Source: Diphasiastrum complanatum | Taxonomy: Eukaryota; Streptophyta; Lycopodiopsida; Lycopodiales; Lycopodiaceae | Assembly (NCBI GenBank): GCA_029204225.1 | Contig: CM055104.1 | Coordinates: 38,866,527-38,930,526 of the forward strand | Length of the DNA: 64,000 nt | Direction of reading: 5' to 3' | Shown: piece by piece, positions 24,001-32,945 of the stretch | Layout: every line of letters starts with the position of its first letter | Numbering within the stretch: position 1 is the first letter of the stretch | Made by a program: the position numbers and the translations under genes | The notes under the pieces: model-generated | What the model was told of the DNA's origin: nothing | What the model saw: only the letters and a program-made list of their open reading frames with translations | Databases searched by the model: none

Positions 24001-27000
24001 TCCTCCTTGTTCCTAGCCATAGTCCCTTTGGTGCTGCTGCATTGTTACATAGTATTGTTGCTTCCGTTCCTTCTTGGTTTGATGATTTACCGGCCACATA
24101 TTTGGCTTGTTCTGACTTTTCTGATGTTTATTGTTCTCGTCCCCTTTCGTCCTCTGGGAAGTTCCAGGTTTATACTATTGTTGATGGTCGTTTATACCAC
24201 TATGGTGCTTTATGCAATCCCAGTTCTCTTTCCATTCGTCCTCAGTTGTTGTCTGATGCTCATGCTTCCCCTATTGGTGGCCATTTTGGTTTTCAGAAGT
24301 CTTATGCACGTCTTAAGGACAATTTCTATTGGCCATCCATGAAGTCTGAGCTAGCCCATCTTATTCATCATTGTCCTTTTGTGCCCGTAATAAATATTCT
24401 CGTGCTAAGTCCGCTGGTTTGCTCCACAGTTGGCCCATTCCTCATCGCCAGTGGACAGATTTCCTATGGACTTTATCCTTGGTCTTCCTCATACCCGCCG
24501 TGGTCATGACTCTTGTATGGTGGTGGTAGATCGGTTCTCGAAACAGGCACACTTTATACCAGTCCGCAGTACTATTACAGCTGAACAGTGCACACGTCTT
24601 TTTCTATCAGAGATTTTTCGCCTGCATGGTATACCACGTACTATCCTATCTGACCGGGATAGTAAGTTTACATCTACATTCTGGACAGCTTATGCGTATT
24701 TTGGATGTACAGCTTCTGATGGGTACTGCTTATCATTCTACTGCTGATGGGCAGACTGAGGTCCTTAAACGGATCCTTGAGGATTATCTTCGACATTTTG
24801 TTTCTCCTTCAAGGAAGGATTGGGATTAGCATTTATGCTTAGCAGAGTATAGCTCTATTAGTACCAGCACTGGAGTTTCACCTTTCTTATTGGCTCATGG
24901 GTATGCTCCACTTTTGCCAGGAGTGCCTCTTCCTCCTGATGATACACCAGTTACCATTGCCTCTTTTCTATCCGGTGCTCGCGAGCTTATTGGTAGGGCT
25001 ACTACTCACTTACAACATGTTCAGCAGCGCTATCAGACTTCTGTTGATCGTCATCGCCGTCATGTTGAGTTTCAGGTTGGTGATATGGTTTACCTCCGGT
25101 TACGCTTTGCACGTCATCACTTTGTTCAGGGTCACGCTTCTACTGAAAAGCTTGCACCACGCTATTATGGGCCTTATTGTATCTTGGATCGCCTCAGCCC
25201 TGTTACATACCGGTTACAGTTGCCTGATTCTACACGAGCCTGTGATATATTACATGTAAGCCTTTTACGAGCTGCCATTGAGGATGATGCGATCTCACAT
25301 TTCCTACAGAGCCAAAGTTGTTCCTTTTTTTGCCAGTTGCCATCCATCAGGTTCGCCTTCAGCATAGTCGACGTCGCAGGCAAGTTCAGTTTTTGGTACA
25401 GTGGGATGGTCATCCTCTTGAGGAGGCCACTTGGGAGCCTATTAATGCCTTTTATCATACACCATTATTGGCAGATCAGCCTCGAGCCCTCATGGCTTTA
25501 GTTCTTTCCTCTACTACAGATGTCATTGCAGATGTTCCCTCTACTTCATGATTCGGCTAGCTATGACTTCTTTTTTTTGTTTTGCTGTAGTAATTGCTTA
25601 GTACTTGATTTACACAGTTATGATACTTTTGGGGTATCTATTGTGACAACTTATGTCCTCTCCATCAATATTTCCATTAGTTCATGATTTTCTAGTATTT
25701 AGCATGCTTACATTATTGTTTTAGATAGTCATTATGCTTGTTAGCCGGTGGAGGGCTTTGTTTTTCTGCAAGGGAGAGTTATGGACTTGGGTAATCACAT
25801 TCACCGCATCCATTCTTTTATTCCTTATTATGCATAAGCAGGTCTAAGGGCCCTTTTTATTCATATAAAGGCCTTGGGCCCTATTTGGTCATATTTTTAG
25901 GACTTGGTCACGTTGATTTGGAGTGGGGGTCCTCCTATTGGAAGGGCGCACTATTTTCCCTCCAAATCCTATTCCCTCCCTTTTATTGAATCCTCTATTT
26001 GATTCAGGGAGAGCGTATATGTAGGGCAGCATTGTATTCCTTTATTCAGTTTACGATGATTGCTCCTCTTTAGCCTCCTTAAGCATTCTCTCTTCTTGCT
26101 TTCTAGCTTAAGTCCACAAACACTGGACAAGAAGTAAACAAGTCAGCTACCCTAATGACTGCATTAGCAATGTAATTTTTATGGCTCAAATGCAACAAGG
26201 GCTAGAGACATCTTCAATGTAAAGGCTTCCAATCATTCACCCATTAGAGCAAACTAGATTTGGATTGAACCACAGAGCATCATACATATCATACGTATAA
26301 TGATCAACCGCCCAACAATAGAACACAATTGTGTGATCACCCCAAATCCCGATAGAACACTGGCATCATCAAGACATGGCGTCTCATACCACAAAGGAGG
26401 GGCCTCACCTAGTCCAAACGATGACTAAGAGCTCACATCAATTTAGGCCCCAACTGATTCAAATGATCCAACCTAGTATCTCTTACATAGCCACAGCCCA
26501 AGGCCATATGTCTTGATTGCCTTCTATGTCGAGACTTGTGTAACCATGGGTTAGGTTTATTATTCAGACCATGTTAAGTCAGTTTTAGTTGAGTTGGACC
26601 CAATTTTGGTCCAGTAGTAATTCGTGGGTCCAAGTAAAGTCTAATTATGTTAAGGGACCCTATCTTGACTTTTGGGGGTGCCCTATAATTAGTAGTGGGT
26701 CTTGGAAGGTTCTAGAACTTAGGGTTTGGAAGAGTCTAGGCCCTTGGAAGGCCTATTTATATGTACCCAGTGTTCATTTGTAATTCATTCCCTTTCAAGC
26801 ATTACTACTACATTCTCTCTCCTTGAGGGCGCCTAACCCTCTCCCTCTTCCTCTTCTTCTTCTTTTTCTTGTATATGGAGATTGAATGTGAGAAGGATCT
26901 TGGCACTTTGATTTCCTACATGGTATCAGAGCCATGGATCTTCTATGCTTTGACGCCCTACCAAAAGAGATCGTCTTCACTTAGGGATCACAAAAATTCA

Positions 27001-30000
27001 GCACCTTTGCTGATTTTTTGGAGTGAAGATCCGTTTTTTGACTCTTTTCCGTTTTGCAGAAGGGCGCCACACATCAAAGAAGATAACAGGATTTTGGGCG
27101 CCAAAAATCAGGTTGTTGTTTGCTGATTTTTTAGGTTGCAGGAAGGTGCCATTAATTATCTTCTTCGGGGCTTCTTTTAGGTCGCCCACATCCGTGTAGG
27201 TTTATCCTACTTCCGTTGGTCCGCTGCTGCCCTATTTTTCATATTTGCTCCTTTGCAGGAGGGCGCCCATCTACAAGCAATTTCTATTCTTCTGATTTGG
27301 CTGAAAAATCAGCACCCTTGCCGATTTTACAAAGTGAAGATCTGCTTCTTTTTGCTTGTTTCCAGGTGTGGAAGAAGGCGCTAATTTTTTTGTGATGATC
27401 CGATCACATTCCGAGGCTGAAAATTGGACAGCATATTACCATTTGTAGGGTGTTGCAACAGCCCTATCTGTATGTGTATTGTTCACACTTTTTGGCAAGA
27501 AAGAAGGGTTTGAAAAAAGCTTTGTTGGAGGCTAACCTGATTCTTTGCTTGCTGGTTTTTGAGTTTGTAATGCAATTTCAGGCTGAAATTTTCAGCACAC
27601 AAGGCTTGTAGGAGGGCGAGTTCCTACATCCATCTAATGTGTGGTTTCGACACATTCCGGTGCTGATTTGTCAGATTTGATACTTGCTGGTTTTTGTGTC
27701 TTTTAGGGCACATTTAGGGTTTGAAAAAGTTTATCTTCTTGGCTGGTTCTTATGGCAAGAGATTTGGGAGCAATTCGTACTTGTTCAGGTATAGATATGT
27801 TGGATGGCACCAACTATTCTTCATGGAGTTGCAAGCTGAGATTTTGCATCGACGTGATGATCAAGATTTTATCGGTAACAAGATCTATCTTATATCATTT
27901 GAGATTTTGCAAGACCTCTAAAAGTGCTTGGGAAACACTTTTAAAGATGTACCGAATAAAGGATTCATCATCATGCTTTCTCCTCTCTACTTCATCCTCT
28001 TTGAAGGTAGAAGAGCAAAGTCATGCAAAGTTTGATCATTGTCTTTCTACAAGTACAAATTTGCATCAAAATGTTGGTATGGTAAAGCATTCTTCTTCTC
28101 TTGAGCCATTTGTTGCAAATGATGGATGCATTAGTGAAGAACTTTATGAGCAAGCTTCTCAAGATAATGTTTTGGAAAAGGCTGAAATCAAGCATTATTT
28201 GAAGCCATTTTTGTACTAATGGAGGAGGGGAAAAAATCATGTCAATTAGTACATTGGTTCAAAGTGGCGTGTTGCTGGATTTTTTGAGTGTTCAAAGTGG
28301 CAAGCTGTTGGTTTTTTTCTTGAAGATGGTGGACACCAGATTCAGCCATGGTTTATTGATCATTTTCAGCCTACGTTACATCGTGAGCATCCTATTATGC
28401 ATCGGGAACGGCCTGCGGAAGGTTTTTGGACAGCAAGGTCCACATTTGGAACACTTTGGAGAGCAAAGTGTTGGTGATTTTGTGGCTGTTGGACAGCCTG
28501 CCACAACCTCTTGTTGGTTCTTCGAGTCTTTGCGGGATAACAAAGCATCTATTTACCTTGGAGGAAACACACATGCCTCACCAAAATCAGTACCTTATGT
28601 TGTTTTTCATGTTTTGATGCTTACTTCTTATGATGACGGTGTTGTCTTACCTAGTGTTGCTGAACAGATCATTGATAGTAAGATTCGGGAGGATGTGATG
28701 GTAAAAGAGTATCATACTCTTCTTCATGTTTCTTGTGGTAAGAAGACTTATGGAATCATGTGGGAACCATTGATGGATTGCAAATCCATATTTTGGGTTG
28801 TGGCTGGTTTTTTGGTTACCTACTTTGGAGGGAGCATGCTTGTCTTCACTCTTCGACTTGATGCTACTGCACTTCGTATTCTACATCTCTTCTACATCGG
28901 GCATGATTGGGGCTGAGATATTGGCTACTTCGACTACTTCAAGCTGAAGTTTTTTTTTTTTTGGCAACATTAAGCTCGGATAGCAGGCTACATCTTTTCT
29001 TTTTTGGCTACATGGAGTTTTGGGCAGCATGCAACACTTTGCATTTTTGTTGTAATTTTCATACTACATGTCATGTTACGTTTTTTCAGTATCATTTAAG
29101 GAGGGTGTTAGAAGTAATAAATGATGATGTTAGTTTCCCATAGGTTACTTTGACCCAAAAGGTCGAGACTTGTGTAACCATGGGTTAGGTTTATTATTTA
29201 GACCATGTTAAGTCAGTTTTAGTTGAGTTGGACCCAATTTTGGTCCAGTAGTAATTCGTGGGTCCAAGTAAAGTCTAATTATGTTAAAGGACCCTATCTT
29301 AACTTTTGGGAGTGCCCTATAATTAGTAGTGGGTCTTGGAAGGTTCTAGAACTTAGGATTTGGAAGAGTCTAGGGCCTTGGAAGGCCTATTTATATGTAC
29401 CCAGTGTTCATTTGTAATTCATTCCCTTTCAAGCATTGCTACTACATTCTCTCTCCTTGAGGGCGCCTAACCCTCTCCCTCTTCCTTTTCTTCTTCTTTT
29501 TCTTGTATATGGAGATTGAATGTGAGAAGGATCTTGGCACTTTGATTTCCTACAGTCTAGTCTAGGTGTCCGCTACTACCTCTCCCACATGTCTAGTCTA
29601 GGTGTCCCCTACCTGACCCCAACTACCTCTCCAATCATAACAAAATATAATTGACCCCGAGTGCTAACCAATAGTTAGAGCCTAACCTCATTGGGTTTCC
29701 TCTAACCCAAGACTAGACGCTGACTAACCACGAATACTCAGAGATGTAGCATCGGTGATATCACTCCCAAGACTTAAGGAGGGGAGAGCTATGCATGAGA
29801 AATTGGCAAGTGGTATTGAGTTTATAGTAGGATAAATGGTCTTCTTGTTTGTGCCTTCAAACTCAAAGTCAATACATACAGATAACTACAACAAGATATC
29901 TCCTAGTGTGACACCACCATACCAACATTCTTAATCCTCTTGTGGATAGAAGAAGAACTTGGCTTCATCAACCTTTTCCATCAAGGGATTAATATGGTAA

Positions 30001-31368
30001 GATATTGGGGATATAAAAAGAAAAATAAATAGCTTACATAATGTCAAAGACATGTCCTTCCTTTGTGCACATTGGATCCTGAAATGGAGTAAATGTGAGC
30101 CTGCCAAAATCAAAAGCATGTATATTAAGTTCACATGTATTGCAAAAACTTACTAGCATTCTCTCTAAGTGATAATATTTATAGAAGCCTAAAAACGTTG
30201 AGGTTTGTTGAAATTTAGGTGTTAAGATTTGCAACTACTATTGTCAACAGAATGTTCTTTCAACGTGCGCAAAGAAGTACTTCCAAGTTATCAATCTTCA
30301 TTGTAAAAGCTTAAATAAAAAAACATGTCCAATTCTCTACTTTAAACACCAGAATCACTAAAGGTTAAAACAAAAGCCAATTAGCATTGGCTCAGTTATC
30401 TTGTTTTTTAAATTCGCTACTATTTTTCCATGGACAATAGTAAATAGTGGAATTTTTTCTCGACAACAAGTACATTAGGATTTTTGACAACAAACAAGGC
30501 ACTCCAACCATGAATCCATCTTATGCAACAAAAGCTTTGCTGAACAAGGATATAGGGGTTTTTATCTCAAATTTAAAAAAATAGAGAGCACCCTTTTCTA
30601 GGCATTATAGGTGACAGTCCAGTTCAGAAATCAACAACAAATCCAAAATGATCCACGGACTTGGTGTGTGCTCGTGTTGCAAGAAAAAAACACACTTTAA
30701 CCTACATGAAAATTAGCAACAACTAGTCCAGCAAATTTGAATTGAGCAAAATTGGATTGCGATTTGAATCAAACGAATCTGTTTCAAAAGTTAAATTATA
30801 CACTACAAAAAGATTAAAAAAAACCCGAATTCTTTCAAATTTTTGAAGAAAAAACCCAGAGAAAATAAAATTATTTCATTCGTTTATTTAAATTCCTGTC
30901 GCAAGTTTATTTTAAACTATGCATTAAACCAAACCATAAACTACAAATGATGTATACAGCCTTGACTTGTATAAAAGGATAATTTCACAGATTCAAAGGT
31001 TGGTGTCTGTGATCATTTTTTTGCAAGAGCGATATAGTTCAGAGCTCACAATAAATGATTAACCGGGAAAAAAAAAGGTAATTAGATACGTATAAGATCT
31101 TGCCACTAAAACCCAATAACTCGAAAGTTTTGACTATGGATAGCCCAGTACAACAAAACAAACTCACAATAGGAGGAAGTAATGTACAAGAGAAGCAATG
31201 CAGGCAGGCAGGGTAAGCAAGTAGCTGCCTTATTACTCACGCGCAACAGTAGAAGGGCAACTTCTTGAATGGAGTGCGAAGGTCTCGCTGCTTGGCTCCG
31301 CCCCACTCTGTCGCCCATTCCGTTTTAGTGATGTACATCCGATCCTTGCTGTGCTGCTTCTTCCCCAT
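14738..31368 (-). CDS. PUB49: U-box/cyclophilin protein, PUB49 (CYP65/PPIL2) type, N-terminal 304 codons in 7 exons
   Basis: Spliced exons are 31241-31368, 30038-30100, 16371-16474, 15878-15969, 15707-15796, 15349-15424 and 14738-15096. All junctions are GT-AG, phases agree, and 912 nt give 304 codons without a stop. The start [20 protein letters not shown] is the family's invariant N terminus. The U-box part (about residues 35-110) carries LPFYCCALTF, PFQDPMC and [11 protein letters not shown] second [11 protein letters not shown] block (about 103-113) and [12 protein letters not shown] (130-141) follow, then a Gly/Ala-rich linker with [20 protein letters not shown]. Family members are nuclear, spliceosome-associated proteins with a U-box (ubiquitin ligase type) and a C-terminal peptidyl-prolyl isomerase domain; this is known of the family, not shown here. 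Arabidopsis PUB49 is about 595 residues, so the cyclophilin half must lie left of position 1, or is lost. Introns 2 (13.6 kb) and 7 (at least 14.7 kb) are filled with retroelements. The open frame and clean splice sites suggest a working gene. Confidence 0.93.
15349..15424 (-). CDS. PUB49: PUB49-like exon 6 (residues 160-185)
   Basis: The acceptor is TTCCGCAG|GAT and the donor GAAG|GTTTGT. The exon is 76 nt and encodes [20 protein letters not shown] then KADDE. EFDHVK is a family signature. Confidence 0.93.
15707..15796 (-). CDS. PUB49: PUB49-like exon 5 (residues 130-159)
   Basis: The acceptor is TGTGGCAG|GCA and the donor CAG|GTCTTT. The exon is 90 nt and encodes [20 protein letters not shown] then [11 protein letters not shown] second in-frame AG lies 18 bases upstream (exon start 15814) and would add six residues, ADKMWQ. 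The shorter form matches the family better. Confidence 0.9.
15878..15969 (-). CDS. PUB49: PUB49-like exon 4 (residues 99-129)
   Basis: The acceptor is TTTTGCAG|GG and the donor GAG|GTGAGA. The exon is 92 nt and encodes [20 protein letters not shown] then [10 protein letters not shown], nearly the same as the Arabidopsis segment as I remember it. Confidence 0.95.
16371..16474 (-). CDS. PUB49: PUB49-like exon 3 (residues 64-99)
   Basis: The acceptor is TTGCAG|G and the donor GACG|GTGAGT. The exon is 104 nt and encodes [20 protein letters not shown] then [14 protein letters not shown], which aligns with the second half of the PUB49 U-box. Confidence 0.94.
16475..17850 (-). other. Unique part of intron 2, no gene seen
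   Basis: AT-rich sequence upstream (gene sense) of exon 3. Short open frames only; nothing recognised. Confidence 0.5.
17855..17975 (+). repeat. Partial tandem duplication (period 76)
   Basis: A 45-base stretch beginning ATTCCTTACACATCCACG at 17855 recurs at 17931 with no visible difference. The spacer itself repeats CACTTGTTCTTCGTA twice. Confidence 0.8.
18250..18594 (+). pseudogene. Histone H3-fold pseudogene, CENH3-like
   Basis: One uninterrupted frame runs from ATG 18250 to TAG 18592-18594 with a single internal TGA at 18442. It reads through the histone-fold core: [40 protein letters not shown], stop, [40 protein letters not shown]. The C-terminal LC-x-x-HAKRVT is unmistakably H3. TTNLxIPxAPFxRxVRxxT and A-EDF resemble plant centromeric CENH3 more than canonical H3 (STELLIRKLPFQRLVREIA). 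The stop falls on the loop-1 position that is Trp in CENH3 and Phe in canonical H3, so TGG to TGA is a simple explanation. The GTVA before the alpha-N helix is missing, and the ordinary H3 N tail is not recognisable. Loop 1 has canonical length, which argues somewhat against CENH3. It lies in intron 2 of the host gene on the opposite strand and lacks introns, so it may be a retrocopy. Confidence 0.7.
18963..19423 (+). repeat. Old solo-LTR-like remnant of the AG...CT chromovirus family
   Basis: Shares the landmarks of the 6328-6778 LTR in order: ATGGACTCAACTTATTACAT, TAAGCAGGC(A)TTGGGCCC, GGACGCACTATTATCCCTC, TAGGGTTCTC followed by a TATA-like stretch, and an end near GTTCATACT. It is strongly diverged, and no internal sequence adjoins it. 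Confidence 0.75.
19424..21151. other. Intron 2 sequence without a recognised gene
   Basis: Mostly AT-rich and not coding-like. One exception at about 20705-20850 is described separately. Confidence 0.45.
20693..20851 (+). pseudogene. Unidentified RG-rich/acidic protein tail
   Basis: A short frame reads [20 protein letters not shown] then [33 protein letters not shown] and a stop. The basic RG/KG run followed by an acidic Ser-rich tail looks like the genuine C terminus of a larger protein, as in some plant transposases or RNA-binding proteins. No catalytic domain was found upstream, so the parent is unknown. Confidence 0.35.
21152..21526 (+). repeat. 5' LTR of the incomplete chromovirus
   Basis: Begins AGTTATGG and ends AACT directly at the primer site. 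This supports AG...CT ends for the whole family. Confidence 0.82.
21998..23100 (+). pseudogene. gag region of the incomplete chromovirus
   Basis: Coiled-coil-like start ([20 protein letters not shown]), Pro/Ser-rich spacer, gag core and CCHC zinc knuckle near 23012-23053. Closely parallels the young chromovirus. Confidence 0.8.
24265..25510 (+). pseudogene. Integrase and chromodomain region of the incomplete chromovirus
   Basis: The zinc region [20 protein letters not shown] lies near 24280. The core motifs [15 protein letters not shown] and [10 protein letters not shown] follow, then a GPY/F region near 25165, and a chromodomain ([22 protein letters not shown]) near 25345-25445. Fossil part. 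Confidence 0.8.
25777..26115 (+). repeat. 3' LTR of the incomplete chromovirus
   Basis: Begins AGTTATGG immediately after AAGGGAG. Similarity to the left LTR ends near 26115. Confidence 0.8.
26116..26527. other. Intron 2 sequence between two elements
   Basis: About 410 bases without a recognised feature. Confidence 0.45.
26528..26920 (+). repeat. 5' LTR (partial) of pol-less element copy 2
   Basis: Matches 29106-29554 from the shared word GTCGAGACTTG onward and ends TTTCCTACA next to the primer site. Confidence 0.85.
27752..28916 (+). pseudogene. Coding part of pol-less element copy 2
   Basis: Begins [13 protein letters not shown], followed by [15 protein letters not shown] and [20 protein letters not shown] (copia gag N-terminal type). 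Downstream there is an unidentified protein region with two hydrophobic stretches, near 28350-28405 and 28790-28850. The same region in copy 1 is also mainly open. It could be a captured host fragment or a much-altered gag extension. No known domain recognised. Confidence 0.6.
29106..29554 (+). repeat. 3' LTR of pol-less element copy 2
   Basis: Starts TGTTAGAAG after the purine tract and ends TTTCCTACA. Confidence 0.88.
29555..30037 (-). other. Intron 2 sequence next to exon 2
   Basis: Contains a short direct repeat, GTCTAGTCTAGGTGTCC, at about 29555 and 29600. Otherwise unremarkable AT-rich intron. Confidence 0.5.
30038..30100 (-). CDS. PUB49: PUB49-like exon 2 (residues 43-64, core of U-box)
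   Basis: The acceptor is TTTTGGCAG|G and the donor AT|GTAAGC. The exon is 63 nt and encodes [20 protein letters not shown]. It is separated from exon 3 by a 13.6-kb intron full of retroelements. Confidence 0.93.
30101..31240 (-). other. Intron 1 of the PUB49-like gene
   Basis: 1,140 bases, AT-rich, no element recognised. Bounded by GTGAGT and TTTTGGCAG on the minus strand. Confidence 0.85.
31241..31368 (-). CDS. PUB49: PUB49-like exon 1 (residues 1-42)
   Basis: The ATG is at 31368-31366 and opens [20 protein letters not shown], followed by [20 protein letters not shown]. The donor is GC|GTGAGT at 31240. The exon is 128 nt (phase 2). The start is fixed by the conserved family N terminus. Confidence 0.95.
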
Positions 31369-31480
31369 CTCTGTCCCTCTCCCTTTGGACGATCTATCTC
31401 CTTCCTCTCTCTCTCTCTCTCTCTCACAAAACCGATCGCAATATCGATGTCACTCGCTTTCTTTTGCAACTCTCTAGGTT
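31369..31480 (-). promoter_or_regulatory. 5' leader of the PUB49-like gene with a GA repeat
   Basis: Immediately upstream of the start codon lies a pyrimidine-rich plus strand, so the gene strand is GA-rich. It includes an uninterrupted (CT)11 run at about 31404-31425. GA/CT repeats of this kind are common in plant 5' untranslated regions and core promoters. No clear TATA box was identified, and the transcription start is not known. Confidence 0.4.
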
Positions 31481-32284
31481 TTACTTGGGTGAGTTGATTA
31501 TTGGCATCTTATGGTGACCAAAATACGGGCTAAAATATCACGGCTAACGTGGCTCACAAAACGTGTTTTGTTCATCATTGCTAACACTCCTTTTTGAAAG
31601 AAAGATGAAAATCCCATCGAAAAGTACATGATGAAAGATATTAAAATTGAACGCCCAAAGGCGAACCTAAATATGTAGCATATTTAGATCTGCTTGAAAA
31701 TTGAAAAAAAAATCAAGTTTAAACGACACCAATAGCATGGAAAATATCACTTTGTAACGTTGAATACACAAGAAGTTGATGTCGTGAAGCAGCTGCACCA
31801 GCTGCATTACCATGACGAATTAGCATACAACCATACATCTAGACTTAACCCTAATATCACATGCTTAAAAATAATAAAAGCCCAATTGGTAGTGGCTAAG
31901 GCTTTTTTTATCAAAACACTTTCTCTCTCTCAAGTGCTCACACTCTCTTTTTTTGTAATCGGCTACTTACCTCCAACTTATGAAACCAATCGGTTTTAAA
32001 TCTAGGTCTTAGCCTCTAGGAATTCCTAGTCCTAGGGTCCATTATGACTTAATACAAATTATTCCTACCGTTCACTATTTGAACCGGTTATTTTTTTTTA
32101 TTTATTCTATATAGCCAATTAAAATCCTTCATTTATGAAACTCAAACGGTTACTTACCTTCTATTAGAATTTATGGCAAGTTATAGGACTTTTGTTTCTT
32201 GCTAATTTTATAACTAATCAGTAAATTTCAAAATCAACCGATCATTTGTAAGACTTTGCCAGTTCTCTGTGAGCATTGTATTTT
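31481..32284. other. Upstream region of the PUB49-like gene, no gene seen
   Basis: AT-rich, with only short open frames. May include promoter sequence of the minus-strand gene. Confidence 0.45.
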
Positions 32285-32510
32285 TCACATAAGTTTTTTG
32301 GCTTTCAAGGGGAGGCTTTTATCTGTGACCAAAGAAACTTCGCCTGTCAAGCCAACCAACTCATCAAATCTCTCTCTCTCCCCCATATGACAATCTCTCA
32401 CATAAGTTTATTGGTTTTCAAGGGGAGGCTCTAACCTAGGACCAAAGAAACTTCGCGTGCGATGCCAACCAACTCATCATATGTCTCTCTCCCCCCGTAT
32501 TACAATTTCA
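32285..32510. repeat. Two-copy tandem repeat, 113-bp unit
   Basis: Unit 1 (32285-32397) and unit 2 (32398-32510) both start TCACATAAGTTT. They share TTCAAGGGGAGGCT, ACCAAAGAAACTTCGC and GCCAACCAACTCATCA. The copies differ at about 15% of positions. Confidence 0.85.
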
Positions 32511-32584
32511 CTCTATAGTTCCCTGATAAGATTGTTTCATCTTCTTCAACTTAATCCTACAAAGTTGTCCTTTCTCAAAAAAAA

Positions 32585-32699
32585 ACTATTGCGTTTGGCC
32601 GAGTCCTCATTTATCAATTGGAGGTCCTTCTGAAATGGTTTTCGAGCATCTTCGCGATTGCTTTTCTCCTAATGATTATGCTAGTGGGTTTGACGGGTA
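32585..32699 (+). pseudogene. Short coding-like fragment ending at an LTR
   Basis: One frame reads NYCVWPSPHLSIGGPSEMVF then EHLRDCFSPNDYASGFDGY and stops matching at the LTR edge (32700). The composition looks like a real exon piece, but I do not recognise the protein. It may be a chance frame. Confidence 0.25.
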
Positions 32700-32945
32700 T
32701 GTTCTATCCACCCTCAACCCTAGATCCAAGCACACAAGCATCAAGGAGATGAAGAGGATTAACTAGTTGTCACACGCAGAGATTTGCTCCCATGAGAGTG
32801 ATAGCATACCAACAAATGCATATGATCCATGTCTAACACTAAGATCCATTAACACTAGCAATTAACACTATATCCATTAACACTACACAACAATGATATA
32901 GCTTACTCTTCTCTCTCTCTCTTTCCTTCTCTCTCACAAAAAAGC
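32700..32945 (-). repeat. Partial 3' LTR copy of the broken gypsy element
   Basis: Shares with 35325-35580 the words ATCAAGGAGATGAAG, TAGTTGTCAC, CCATGAGAG, GATAGCAT and ATCCATTAAC, followed by a CT run. Confidence 0.7.

Larger units (their letters stand above)
21152..26115 (+). mobile_element. Chromovirus related to the young one, incomplete
   Basis: The left LTR 21152-21526 starts AGTTATGG and ends GTAACT. A diverged primer site (TGGCATCAACAC) follows at 21527. The right LTR 25777-26115 is preceded by the purine tract AAGGGAG. Recognisable parts are gag (from about 21998), a CCHC knuckle [14 protein letters not shown] (about 23012), protease [10 protein letters not shown] (about 23305), the start of RT, integrase (about 24265-24830) and a chromodomain (about 25325-25450). 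It is broken in several places and shorter than the young relative. LTRs differ by very roughly 8-10% by eye, so it is clearly older. It sits in intron 2 against the direction of the host gene. Confidence 0.87.
26528..29554 (+). mobile_element. Pol-less LTR retrotransposon (copy 2)
   Basis: The right LTR is 29106-29554. The left LTR 26528-26920 is incomplete at its outer end, so no target duplication can be read. The Met primer site TGGTATCAGAGCC follows directly at 26921, and AAGGAGGG precedes the right LTR. The internal 2.2 kb match copy 1 (4110-13888) closely, in the opposite genomic orientation. It encodes the same copia-type gag start and unidentified region (27752-28916). No protease, RT, RNase H or integrase was seen. 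The LTRs differ at about 8 of 393 sites (about 2%). Such elements need proteins from another element to move. Confidence 0.88.

Noticed and set aside
30501-31080. A-rich stretches and short frames in intron 1, considered as a small element
   Set aside because: No terminal repeats, target duplication or coding match.
31265-31477. Plus-strand frame over exon 1 and the CT repeat
   Set aside because: Antisense of exon 1. The minus strand carries the conserved [10 protein letters not shown] start.
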